64,000 bases of DNA from assembly GCA_015680685.1 (NCBI GenBank), contig MNCI01003443.1, positions 180,381 to 244,380 of the forward strand, given 5' to 3'. This document shows positions 11,468 to 22,490 of this stretch, one piece after another. The position numbers were made by a program, and so were the translations under genes. The number at the start of each line of letters is the position of its first letter. Within the stretch, counting starts at the first letter, position 1. Below the pieces are notes generated by a model. That model saw only the letters and a list, made by a program, of their open reading frames with translations. It had not been told where the DNA came from and did not search any database. This DNA comes from Gnetum montanum. Its lineage: Eukaryota > Streptophyta > Gnetopsida > Gnetales > Gnetaceae.

Positions 11468-12280
11468 TTATTCGGTGCTGCTCCAGGACGAACAGTAGAG
11501 GCAATGTTCAGTATTGGCTCTCACTATCGATCGGATGGAGGGAACCGCGGCAGGACGAGCAACCCTCGTTGTGTCCGGGGCGCCCAAAGCAAAGTCTGAG
11601 GCGTCCGTCTGCACTTCAAAAGGCTTCGCCAAGTCAGGTAAAGCTAGAACAGGGTCTTGCATCACTGCTCGCTTCAAGTCTTCCGCGTCTTGGCATTCAG
11701 GGTAACTCGGGGAAAAGTTCCCCGCTAAAGCCCTTGTCCAAGACCAAGGTTGTTCCTTCTTCAATAAGTCTGTCAGTGGTGCGGCCCTCCTCTGATCGTA
11801 GACCACCCTCGAACAATCTCCGATAGTAGTTCACGAGCCCAAGGAATGAGCGCAGCTCACTCACATTTGTTGGGGGATGCCACTCGTGGATTTCTTACAG
11901 AACCTTGTCCATATCCATCCGGATCTGTCCACCACCGACTTGATGTCCAAGGAACATGATGCGCTCCTGCGCGCGCTTTGTTGCCCTCTTTCTTAACATA
12001 GAGATGGTTCTCCTGTAGCCTGCGTAGCACCAGCCTTAAATGCTCAACGTGCTCCTCAAGTGTCGAGCTATACACTACTATATCATCCAAGTAGACTACC
12101 ACGAACTTGTCGAGGTAGTCGTGAAAGGTCTGAATCATTAGCGTGCAAAACGTGGCTGGCGCATTAGTCAGCCCAAACGGCATGACCAACAACTCAAAGG
12201 CACCATACCGGGTAACACATGTAGTCTTCGGCTCGTTCCCTTTTTGATTTGTTGTTCGTGAATCTATCTTCACCTTTCTT
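11468..12280 (-). pseudogene. Chromovirus-type RT / RNase H fragment in the organelle-like insert
   Basis: From about 12,260 the frame shows [18 protein letters not shown], then the intact catalytic box [13 protein letters not shown] (near 12,080) and the thumb [17 protein letters not shown] frameshift follows. The connection region then reappears (PLTDLLKKEQPWSW), and the RNase H start FEVQTDASDFALG is at about 11,650. It is a fragment, with gag, protease and integrase absent, but far better preserved than any nuclear element in the window, including its YLDD. This wording matches gypsy fragments known in plant mitochondrial DNA. Confidence 0.85.
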
Positions 12281-12800
12281 TACATCACCTTCTCAATACT
12301 ACAATAGTGTAGTACTAACTACTTTATCTCTTTCTCTAGTAAACAATGCATGGAAGCTGGGTTTCGACACATGATCTACCAACAGCATTAGGTTACAAGA
12401 AATATCGTATATGATCACAGAGCGACAAGCGGTATGACACTCATATCTTATCTTTCCTGTGCTTTAGTGTTTCGATAGATGGGAGCTGTCAAGATCGATT
12501 CAGGTCTGGAATAGCAGGTAAGGGAGAGCGCTATGTTGATTCTTAGTGGTCATCGGAACAGGAAACATTAAGCCAAAAAGTCTAGTGCGGTAGGTTCAGA
12601 ATAGAAAGTACTTTGTTGGGAATGGCGAGTAGTATTGGTTAGTTTAGGCAATCCGACCTCTTCCCCCAGTAAGGTGTAGACCGAAATTGATCTACTTCCT
12701 TCTATCTATGAGATTGTTAGGCAGATGGATTCACCAAGCGCAGACCCGCGCCACCAGCAGCACAAAAGAGCGGCGTACAAGCGGAACAAGACCAGACTGA

Positions 12801-12801
12801 N
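12801..12801. other. Assembly join: single N
   Basis: Unlike the other two Ns it is not flanked by a local duplication, but the sequence starting two bases to its right repeats 10,550-10,618. The join therefore falls at the edge of an internal repeat. Confidence 0.85.
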
Positions 12802-12802
12802 A

Positions 12803-12871
12803 CGAGTTTCCTTTTGACGGGAAACCTCTGTCTCTTGTCTCTTTCTTTGGGTGGTAGTACTAGCTATAAGA
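12803..12871 (+). repeat. 69-bp direct repeat, copy 2
   Basis: Appears identical to 10,550-10,618. After it the two contexts diverge completely. Confidence 0.85.
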
Positions 12872-12914
12872 AACAAACAAGCAAAAACCCATTAAATGAA
12901 ATTCAATTAAAGAG

Positions 12915-12940
12915 TCTGGTCTGGTCTGGTCTGGTCTGGA
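12915..12940 (+). repeat. TCTGG pentanucleotide microsatellite
   Basis: Five consecutive TCTGG units inside the organelle-like insert. Confidence 0.9.
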
Positions 12941-13306
12941 GAAATCAAATCATTCAACATTTTCCTGTAGTGTTAGCACGATGGGACGCAAGACCCAATC
13001 AGGTTTATGGCCTTGCATGAAGTCTATTAGAACTACTCATACTCAAAACCAGTAATAGAAAAGCGGCTTTCATGTGTCTATGCATAACAACAAGTATACC
13101 ATAACAACACCCAAAAATCCAGTCTTAGTGGACGCAAAGCCGGTAAAACCGGTCTCAAGGGTAAGCACCGTGCTCCAACCATCCTACACCCTCACCCCTC
13201 ATACCCGGTCTCACGGTACCGAGTCCTACGATCCCCACTCACCCCTAACACCGGTCTTGTGGGTCCTACCTTACTAATGATCCTTCTTTGGTACTACCTT
13301 ACTGGT

Positions 13307-13552
13307 TAGCACTTGGAGGTCCTCGGAGATAGACTATGCTCATCATTGGTTAGCTCTTAGAGGTAAAAATGAAGCGATGTGGAAGATAATCAAGCTACAA
13401 TTGTAGATAGATATACTTGCCTAGAAAAACCAAGACTAGAAGAATTATAGCACTAATGTGTACTAGTGGGGATAGACTCAAAAGAACCACAAGCACCAAT
13501 ACAAGTGCAAGTGTGATGTGTACCTTCGATGATACAAGGAGGAGTTTGTTGA
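13307..13552. repeat. 246-bp direct repeat, right copy
   Basis: Same sequence as 9,814-10,059. To its right the accessory-gene frame continues naturally (EVIGG...), which marks this copy as the junction back to the original locus. Confidence 0.9.
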
Positions 13553-14261
13553 GGTGATTGGTGGGAGATAGGCTTATGAGTTGTTCACTTACCATACAGT
13601 GGTGAGTGGCTATCCTAAGTGGAAAATCACCACCCCTTAGGGAGAGGCTTATTCTATAACCTTTTCCATGGAGAAACCTACATGAATCATTATTGACAAA
13701 GGCAAGACCCTTGTAGGAATTGACTTTAGCCAGGAGGATTGCATGTAACATTTAGAGGCCAAGATCCTCTAACACTTGGAGGATGGACTTGACAAGTTAC
13801 CTCTAGATGATGCTGATGTGAGACCCTCAGAGATTATCTTTTTTTTTTCTTTTTCATGTGTTTTATGTTAGCTTGTGTACAAGTTTTGCTTATTGACTAT
13901 TCATTTTTGTTGTAATTGTGGCAATAGGCACCAAGAGACGTTGTAGGCCCTAGCGATGTGGTGGGGGAAGATGGACCTCCTCCATTAACTTGTACCACTA
14001 GTTGAGCATGTCCTAATGTGGCCCTGCTGTAGGGCATTTTTTGCACTTTTATTGTTATTTTTTTGCTCATGCGGCTCATGCCATGTACTATTATTCATGT
14101 GATGTCCAATGCATGTGTTTGCTATATGTCTAATGTGTAATGTGCAAACTTTTTCTAGTGTTTTATTCTATTTTTATTTTATGCCTACTATGTTTGTAAT
14201 GCAGTGCTTGTAATGTGATGGATTATTTGGTGATAATGTAACTAGGCCATTACAAGCCCCA

Positions 14262-14390
14262 TGCTAGTTTAGGGCCATAGTTAGAGGGCCAATGCTAGTT
14301 TAAGATCATTTCGAGCCATGGAGTGCTAATTTGAGGCCAGGGTGAGCCATGCATTGCTAGTTTAAGGCCATGGAAGGCTGTGCAATGCTA
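14262..14390. repeat. Third copy of the CTAGTTTAAxxTC spacer block
   Basis: About four units sharing GCTAGTTTA(A/G)GGCCAT or a variant lie between the accessory gene's 3' flank and the Tat protease. Bases 14,391-14,690 hold only A-rich non-coding sequence. Confidence 0.5.
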
Positions 14391-14689
14391 TTTCTCTTTT
14401 TGTGATTTTGGCTTTTTTTCTAATTTTTATACATTTTTATGTTTCTCATGAGTAAGCTAAAAATTACTGAGGGGAAAAATAAATGAGTAATTGTGTAAAC
14501 TAAGGAAAATTCATAAACAAAGCAAATAAACATGCAAAAAAGTGGACAATGTGCAATCTAAGTAATAAAGCTAAGTATAAATGTGTAGACTAATGCAATA
14601 CAAGAAAAAAAATGAAATACAAATGTACAAGCAAAGGATAGATAGGCACCTAGTGTGTATTGGACTATGGAGATTCCTTAGTCACGCAG

Positions 14690-15550
14690 TTGCTTCCTAA
14701 CCCACTGTAGGTTAAGGGGCACGTAGGGCCTCCCCTTGATCTTCATTGGCTATGTCAAAGGAAAATTTCATCCACAAAGTGTCCTTTGAGGGGTTGTTGG
14801 CTTTCTCTATTTGTTCAAGTGGGTTTGCCTCACATGTTTCACCATTGTCCTTTACTATGAATGCATCACTAAGGAACTCCACCTCTAATCCTTTCTCTAT
14901 GTCAATGTTGTTGATGGCTAGAGGAACAACATTGTCATAGTGTATAATGACCTTACCACCTTCATATGGAAGGTGGATTTCCTAGTGGATGGGAGAGGAA
15001 ACAACTTGTAATTGGGCCAACCAAGGCCTACCCAAGATTAAGTTGAAGCCTAGCAATCTCCTTTATAATATGAACTCAATAGTTGTGGGAATTCCTCCCC
15101 TGCCATGAAAGCTATCGTGACAATCCATCTAACAACAACACATCATCTATTGAAGGATTTTAGACATGTTATTATTATTATTTTGATCTATTTAGTGAGG
15201 CCTAATTTTTCAATGATGGTATATGGGATGACATTTTTTGCCGCCCCATCATCAACATGCACCTTGTATATTTTTCACTACCCAACATGTATCATGATAA
15301 ACATGGACATTGTAATATCTTGACCCTTCTTAGGATCAACCTTGATTTCCTTGTCATGAAATGCCAGTGGTGTTGAGCTGGATTCCTGTGGTATACAAGG
15401 AAACATCACAGCATGGATGGAGTGTTCATAAGCTAGGATGTCCTCCTTGACAAGAATGGAGCTCAACATGTGGACTATCACTTCATGATGAGTAGAGGAG
15501 GTCATAATGAGGTTGTACAGCCTTAGCATCATGTTTTTTTTATTCAAGGC
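14690..15550 (-). pseudogene. Tat-lineage aspartic protease (retropepsin), degraded
   Basis: Retropepsin cleaves the Gag-Pol polyprotein. Around 15,240 the minus strand reads VHVDDGAAKNVIPYT, the active-site triad region in which the usual D-S/T-G appears as D-D-G. Near 15,030 it reads GFNLILGRPWLAQLQ, the typical C-terminal flap-to-end block of gypsy proteases. Stops and frameshifts separate the two blocks. It lies directly downstream of gag and upstream of the missing RT junction. Confidence 0.75.
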
Positions 15551-15899
15551 TTACTTCACCTAGGCAAATGCATCTATGAATTCTTTGCCATTGTTTGTCA
15601 TTTTTTTGGCCTTGACCTCCTTCATATTCCCTAGGAGATAGATTTCTCATGGAGGAGATCTAAGCTTGGTCTACCTGGCCTATTTGGAAGCCTCAGTGCT
15701 TGATTGTCACTTGCTAGTAGTGGCCTCTTCAATTGATTTGGCCATGGTAACTATCGATAAGGGGACTATTTTGGGTGGGCCTAGCGCTCTCTACCCATTA
15801 GGCCTCATGGCTTGCCCTCTAGATTGCCTATTGGCATTACCTGTATTCACCCTTGGACAAGAAGGGGCTAATATATTATCTATCACTAGACTTTGGGTA

Positions 15900-17700
15900 G
15901 GGGAAGAACTAGCATGCTATGATATCCTAACAAAAAAAGGTGATTGGGCTATTGCTACTTCAACATGTTATGGAATCCTAACCATAAAAGATGTTGTGGG
16001 TGCCTAAGGTGGCACTCTGATGATAAAAGGAAACCTCAAACTCATGGGGGTCGAGGGGGCCCCTACACTACTAGAGGGCATGTAGACCACAAATGGCCAT
16101 TACACCTATTCTGGGTTATCATCAATGCTAATGGTCTTGATGACATACCCTACATCATTTGCATTGAGAGGATCATTGTATGCCCTCATTGATTGATTTT
16201 GTGGATGGACTGGATTAGTGGCATCGAGCACCAACTCACCCCTATTAATCATAAGTTTCAAGTCATCCTGTAGGGCCATGCAAAAGTCAATGTTGTGGCT
16301 AGACAACTGATGATAGTGGCAAAATCAGTCTAGCCTAAAGTTCTTAGGGATTTCTTAGGAGCTCTTAGTACCTATCATGCCTCTTGAGAGCATCCTTAGA
16401 TATCTGTTTGTACTAGATCCATCTAGCCTTGAGTAGTTGGTCCAAGATCTTTGATGATTTCAAGGGTAGTTGCATGTACTTTGAGTGATTCTTGCACTCA
16501 AAGTTGGGCTAGATAATACAAATTTGACTTAATAAATTCATTCAATACATCCTTGAAGATTTCTAGTAGGTGTGTTTTAGCAATTGGCTCATGGAATTCA
16601 TTGAACAATGTGCTTCAACATTGGATAAACTTCTACACGAGCTCTAGATGGCCCTGCTTAATCTACGTCAACTGGTCAAGTGTAGTTTCAAACTTCAAGT
16701 TATACTTGAAGCATGTGACAAATTGGCTAAGTAGGTCCTCTAGAGAGGATATTGAGGCCTTAGGCAATTCTTGGTACCAATCAAGTGCCTTATTGATTAA
16801 GGACATGACGAACATATGTATAATGGCATGTGGCGATGCTTGCAGTAGAAGGCACTTAGATCAAAAGGTCACTAGGTGTGTGTTAGGATTCTCTTCACCA
16901 TTGTACTTAGTCAAATGAGGAAGCAAGATCCCCGTTGGAAGAGTTAATGGTAGAATAGCAGGACTTATGGGATTGTCCTGATAGAAGTCCATCACATGGA
17001 CTATTGTAGAGGAAGTGGCCTTGAGCCACTTAACCTCTTTAGTTAAAGTTTGGATCATTTGGAATGCTTGATCAAAGCTTTGAGATGCAACAATGGGCTA
17101 TGCCAATTGTGTTACTTGTGTTGGTTGGGTGGCCCATGACCTAGCTATGGATTGTGGGATCACACATGATGCTTGCTATGTAGGCTGAGTTATGGGTATA
17201 GTGATCGCGGTAAACCATGGATGCATGGTCTGGGCCACTAATAATGGTTAAGATGAGATGGATAAGATGTAAGACACCCAAGTCATCTGAGGATAAGGGA
17301 TATGCATAGTGTGCATCTAGGGCTATGCAAGCATGATGGTTGCAATTGTATCACAAAGGGTACATTAAAGGGAGGCACTACGTCTTGACATGTGTAGTGC
17401 ATTTGGTGGGTTGTCACCATAGTTGTTGACCTAGGAGGTGATACTGGGGCTATAATAGTTTCTAGGAAGATAGGTGGACAAGATTGTGGAGGAATGAAAA
17501 TGGGGGTTATCCATGGAAAGGAGGTATGAAATGAGTCATCATGCTCAGAATAAGCTTTGAACTCATCCTACTCTTCTTGCAGGGGTTCCTCATAATTAGT
17601 TTTGGCATCATGCTTACTAGCTTGGATGAGCTAGGTGAGCATCGACTGATAAGGTTTGGTGAGTGGGATGAAGTTAATAAGAGAAGTGACATACTCCCAG
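15900..17700 (-). pseudogene. Tat-lineage gag, degraded
   Basis: Gag forms the virus-like particle. The most recognisable block is LPHLTKYNGEENPNTHLVTF (16,861-16,940), the usual capsid motif of plant gypsy Gag. It is preceded by a helical segment, IQTLTKEVKWL. A further open stretch lies at 16,106-16,306. The N-terminal part toward 17,700 is serine-rich and interrupted. No CCHC zinc knuckle can be read with confidence. Confidence 0.6.
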
Positions 17701-17889
17701 CCATTTCTAAATGGCTAAGTCCCTAGACTACGCTCTCTACACTAAAAGCCAACTACGCTCTCCACTGAGAGCACCCAAAATTAGCTAAGTGTTAGAAGGA
17801 ATGCTTTGGGGTTTCTATGCAAGGTTCTAGGGAAACCAATGATGGGGTCTAGTCTACACCAATCGGTTTGTAGATAATGCTTGCATTGG

Positions 17890-17907
17890 CCTAAGATCTA
17901 GATACCA
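17890..17907 (-). other. Primer-binding site, probably for initiator tRNA-Met
   Basis: The minus strand reads TGGTATCTAGATCTTAGG beside the LTR edge. It resembles the canonical initiator-Met site (TGGTATCAGAGC...) with one extra base and a few substitutions. Confidence 0.5.
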
Positions 17908-19837
17908 CACAGGGTAGGTCCACAAGGGTGTTAGGTCTATGCTAGCCTAAAGCTAGAAATGGTGGAGTAGAGAGCATGTAAGGAAATGACCAAGGAAGTC
18001 AGAAAGAAGGAAATAGATTTGGCCCTTGTTCTAGCACTAGAAAACTATAGTAATTGAAAACATTGGTGATTGAAATGGAAAAACTCAGAGGTCATAGGTG
18101 CATAACTTTGATCATGTGTCCACATGAGGGCTTGTTAGAGGCAAAGATAATGTGCCTCGAATGATCTTATTAATTGAATAGGAACTTATGCAGTGCAATG
18201 CTGTAACGATGCTAAGTGTTTGTGTGGTGTTTGTGGTGTCAACAGTGGCATGCATAGTTACTGAAAACAAAAGTGTCAATGCATGGTTATGGGTAAAAAT
18301 TGTGAAAAATGTATGCAAAATGACAGAATATGAATAAAATGATAAAAATTACACAAGGAGAGAGTGAGAGAGAGAGCAACACCACCTCAAATAGGATTGA
18401 GTATAGTTAACCTCAAAAGGGATGAGGAGGTATGCGGTGTATAGCAAGTGTAGTAGATAGTGTAGTCATAGCCTTGAGGTGTCTTGGCCACATGGATGGA
18501 TGTTCTACTATAGAGTCTATGCCTACTTGGCTGGCCATCGTGGGGTGTAGTGGACTACGGTCGGCTGTGGTGAACCACAATGATGTGCAAATACCCTCCC
18601 TTTCTTAGATGCCAAATGTGCTTCAAGAATGCCAAATGCCAAAATGCCAAGCTTTCTTCAAATTTTTCCAACCTCTAAAATGTAGAGGATAGGGGTATTT
18701 ATAGGGCTAGGATTAGTGTAAAGTGCAAATTGGTTACCACATGATAGTGTGATGGTTGGAGCTACACTGCTCCCAACTATGCTCTCCACTGAAGCAAATG
18801 GTGTTATTCTCTAGTGTGCCTCAATGGATTTTGTGAGACTACCAGACTATGACTACATTGTCAACTACATGTTTGTGGGCCAAATAGACCATAATGTACC
18901 TAACAAAAATGCAAAAAATGCAAGTTTGAAGACTATGCCTAAGGACTATGCTGTCCACTATCTTAAGTGATGTTGAGCATAGTTACAATTTTAGGACAAA
19001 TGGGGATGCCAAAAAGATGCATGCTACTTGTCAAAGGTGTGTTGGAGCTGATATGGATGTTGGTGCTAAATTGTGAAGGCCTCTAGAGGTTGTTTGTCAT
19101 TTCTATGCTTGACTACGCTTTGGATTGGGGGAGAGTATAGTACTAGACTTAGAAAAAATTTTGGGCCATGTGCTAACTATGCTCCAAGGAGGCTAACTAC
19201 TCTTCCAACTAGGGTTAAGTGTAGTCCAAGTAGTTAGAGAAAGTTTTGTAGAAATCAAACTTCCAATTGACTACACTTGAATATGCTCTAGGATAGTGGA
19301 GAGTGTAGTTTCAACAATTAGAAAAAAATGCAAAAAATTGAGCCTTCTGTGCTGATTACACTTGACTATGCTCCTAGGTAGTGGGGAGCGTAGTCTCAAC
19401 ACTTAGAAAATCTATCAAACTATTTCTTCCATGCCAACTAGGCTTGACTACACTCTAGTTCAATGGAGAGCATAGTCTTTGTAAAACTATTTCTTCCATA
19501 TCAGCCAGGCTCTGCAATTTTTGGCTTGACACTTAGAAAAATTTTTAAAATTGGCCTCTGGTGTTGACTACACTCTCTATTAAGCTAACTATGCTCCCAT
19601 ATAGTGGAGAGCGTAGTCCCAACACTTAAAAAAATTTGTAGATTCTTGCTTCATGTTAACACTTAGGCAAAATTGCACAAAATCTATCTTTGGAGCTAAC
19701 TACGCTCTCCACTGGGCTAACTACACTCCAGTGTGTAGTGTAGAGTGTAGTCCTACCACTTCAAAATATTTTCCTCATATTGATACTTCAAAACATTTGT
19801 AGTTAATATGTAGTGGTTGAAATTTGGTGGTTCTTCA
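17908..19837 (-). repeat. 5' LTR of the Tat element
   Basis: It lies between the primer-binding site and the abrupt start of element B sequence at about 19,845. On the minus strand it would begin TGAAGAACC. A TATA box CCTATAAATACC lies near 18,700, giving a promoter that drives transcription into gag. The U3 half (18,750-19,800) is full of inverted pairs of GACTACGCTCTCCACT. A GA-rich microsatellite occurs near 18,362-18,381. The 3' partner is not visible with confidence, so the ends are approximate. Confidence 0.5.
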
Positions 19838-19849
19838 ATTTCTTTTAGA

Positions 19850-20800
19850 GAAGAAAAGAGAAGTAGAAAGTGAGAAAGGGCCTTCATTAGAGGGGACCTT
19901 TAAGCATGGATAGCATGGCTTTCTAGTCTCATAACCAATGCTTGTAGCCTGTTTATTGTGTCTAAGGGGTGTGTTTTAAATTCGCATCATTTTTTTATCT
20001 TCTTTATGGATTTTTGGACGGGAACCACACCATGCAAAGACTTATTCAACTTTTTGTTATTCATCAACATGGAATGTTAAGAGATCCATGAAAAACACAC
20101 TTGCACTCAAAATGGTAGAAGGTACAACAAGATTTGAATCCCCTTGAAGTCACATCCTTTTCAAACCTTTGAATACTTCCCAAGTCTAGAAACCACCAAG
20201 GTCACAAGTTCATTAAGGTTTTACCAATGAAAAGGAACCTCATGTTTCCAAAACAAGGAAAATCATAGAGTTTGTGGATGGGTGGATGATGTGGACTCAC
20301 TACCTATTCCATGAAAAAGAAACTTTTTTGTAGTTATCAATCATCAAAATTCAAAAATAAAAACTAGACATTAGCAATCAAAAACATTAAGTATAAATCA
20401 CCATTAGCAAACAACTATAACATCACTATCTTATTATCAATAAGGAACTTTATTAGTAGAAATCATGAGAAAATCATACCAAAATAGAATACAATTTACA
20501 AAAAATTGTAAAATATTTAAGAAGGATAAATGTACTATTGATGTTGTAAAATAAAAATTGGAAAAATTAATAAAGAAAAATAAAAAGGTGTAAGATAAAG
20601 AAAGTATAAAACAAAAAGTTGTAAAAATAACAAAGTGTAAAACAAAAAATGTGAAAAAAAGATGAAAAAATAAAGAACCACTATAATGGTTAGCATGGAT
20701 GGCCATCTTTCCCAAGACTAAGTTGTAAGAAGAAGATCTAAAAAATTAAGCATGGTTGTTCATCTGATAAGGCATTTGTTGCACTGGCTTTCTTAGGTTC
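19850..20800 (-). repeat. Element B: post-integrase spacer with A-rich minisatellite
   Basis: The sequence starting AGAAGAAAAGAGAAGTAG matches 35,755 onward in element C and 62,936 onward in element D, so this is a conserved non-coding part of the family. Bases 20,480-20,690 hold irregular GTAAAACAAAAA-type repeats. Element B's own 3' LTR is missing because the Tat LTR interrupts here. Confidence 0.7.
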
Positions 20801-21960
20801 ATGGAAAGGTTTTACTTGTTACATGTAAAATAGCTACTTTTTGTTTGGGCTCTTAGGTTTGTAAATTAACATGACCCTAGAAGAAAAGGTTTTGTAGATA
20901 ATATAAGGCTCATTTCACAATGTTTGAAACTTTATCTTTCGAGGTATATGTGTGGGGTTCTAGTAGAGGATCTTTTCTCTAGGTTGACATTTTACTTTTC
21001 GTATTCTAAGTTCATGGTGTTTTTGTTGAATGCCTTGTGCATTTCATTCAAGGATAGGGCTACCAATCAATTTTCATCTATCACATCAGGTTAATTAATC
21101 TTTCTTTTTGTGCTAGGCTAAGGTCAAGATCCAAGTCATAGGTTATTGAAAGTGTATGAAGCTCAAATTGGATAGGTAGAGTTGGTAATTTTCCATACAC
21201 CAACTCATAGGGAAGTTTCCATGTTGAGCAGTATGGCTAGATGACATCTTTTAGTTTTTTACTCTAGTATCTCCTATATTTTCTAGTAGTTCTCATCAAA
21301 TTTTCGTGATCTCCCTATTAGTAACTTCTACTTGACCATTGACTTGGGGGTGGTAGGGTGTTGTTAGTTTATGTTCAACCCCCAAGCATTACATAAGCTT
21401 GCAAAAGGTAGTGCCTGTAAAATGGGTTCCATTATTAGAAATCAATGCACGTGGCATCCCAAATTTGTTTATGACATTTTATTGTACAAATTGCGTAGTA
21501 GTAGATGATGTATAGTTAATGAAGGTTGTTGCTTCTGCTCATTTTGTGCAATAATCAATGACAATGATTATGTACATCTTTCCATTTTTGACATGGATGT
21601 GATGGGACCCATGAAGTTGATGCCATAGATGTCAAAGGGTTCCAATGCTTGAATCCACTATTGAGATCTCTCCATTCAAGTGGTCATCCCACCATCTCGT
21701 TGATACCATTCACAAAAGCAAAAAAATTAGTGGGTGTCCCTAAAGATGGTTGGCCAATAATGCCTTGCCTTTAGGAACTTAATGGTTGTGTATCTCCCAA
21801 CATAGTGGCCCCCACAAGGACCCTCATGAGAATTTTCAAAAACATGTATTTTATCAACATTAGGTAGATACCAATGAACCAAGCCATTGGCACACACCTT
21901 GTAAAGGTATATGTTGATTTCCATAAACTGTTTGGCCTAATGAAGAAACTGTTGTTTCTT
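20800..21960 (-). pseudogene. Element B integrase, Athila-like, degraded
   Basis: The zinc-binding region reads SHEGPCGGHYVGRYTT (about 21,800), followed by ARHYWPTIFRD. The core's third acidic residue lies in [15 protein letters not shown] (about 21,320). The second half is broken by stops. It matches the integrase of element C block for block. Confidence 0.85.
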
Positions 21961-21989
21961 CCTATAGTCTAGATCTTATGACATATTGT

Positions 21990-22490
21990 AAGTGAGAAAA
22001 TAAGTAAGGATTTCATCATGCCATTTTGGTGCATTAGGCACTTGTTCATTTATTGCACTTGTAAAGAGGAGTTTATTAGGAAATTTGTCAAAGAGCAAGC
22101 TCTCCTTATCTTTGTCATCCCATCATAACCAAGGCAAGTGATCAATGATCACATTCTTAGTTCTCTTTTGACCTACCATTGTAAGATCATCAACCACTAT
22201 ATGATACAGGGGCTCATCATTGGTTTGTTCATGAGGAAGTGAATGACACTATTGTCAATGTGCACAAACACTTTGTATCTAAGAACATAGTGCTTAAAAT
22301 TTTATAGAGAATACACCACTACCATTAGTTCTTTCTTTGTTGTGATGTAATTCATCTATGCACCCACAATGCTTCAGCTTGCATAATAGATTTATTCTAG
22401 ATGTTTCTTGTTATCCAACTACATGAGCATAGCTCCCAAGGCATACCTTGATGTGTTTGTCATTATATGAAATGGTATAGACTAGTCAAG
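21990..22490 (-). pseudogene. Element B RNase H, degraded
   Basis: Traceable by parallel with 37,977-38,434 of element C: a bait-like DASxYALGxLL start, then the alpha-helical VYTDHxAI region. Decay is heavier than in C. Confidence 0.65.

Larger units (their letters stand above)
10060..13306. other. Organelle-like insert (probable NUMT-type mitochondrial DNA, or misplaced contig)
   Basis: The block is sharply bounded and differs from its surroundings. It is visibly GC-richer, keeps many CpG dinucleotides and lacks the C-to-T decay seen everywhere else. It carries a chromovirus-like RT/RNase H fragment of the sort known from plant mitochondrial genomes (11,468-12,280), tRNA-like TpsiC arms (11,240-11,395) and several small repeats. 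I recognise no standard mitochondrial gene, so the mitochondrial origin is an inference from composition and content. A single N at 12,801 lies inside it. Confidence 0.55.
7100..14004 (+). pseudogene. Plus-strand multi-exon accessory gene, antisense to the Tat element, decayed and interrupted
   Basis: Coding stretches in one direction are joined by plausible GT-AG introns: 7,444-7,728, 7,824-8,883, 8,993-9,230, 9,330-9,445, 9,542-10,059 continued at 13,553-13,848, and a last exon 13,930-14,004 ending DVVGEDGPPP then TGA. The second exon holds a globular region (THVHSVRVVLDLDEAFFANL, then GEIEYWLGA, then MPEVRELYSLFCACAFLKLL). A later exon looks helical or coiled-coil (HLNEHL, HKLxERVTSxD). 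Nearly all stops are TAG or TGA where Q or W would fit. I do not firmly recognise the family; the globular part loosely recalls the plant-mobile or putative plant transposon protein domains found in Tat-type accessory ORFs. A mitochondrial-like insert at 10,060-13,306 splits one exon. Exact exon borders are uncertain. Confidence 0.5.

Noticed and set aside
20437-20715. 92-codon hydrophobic ORF
   Set aside because: Same cause: A-rich spacer repeat of element B read on the complementary strand.
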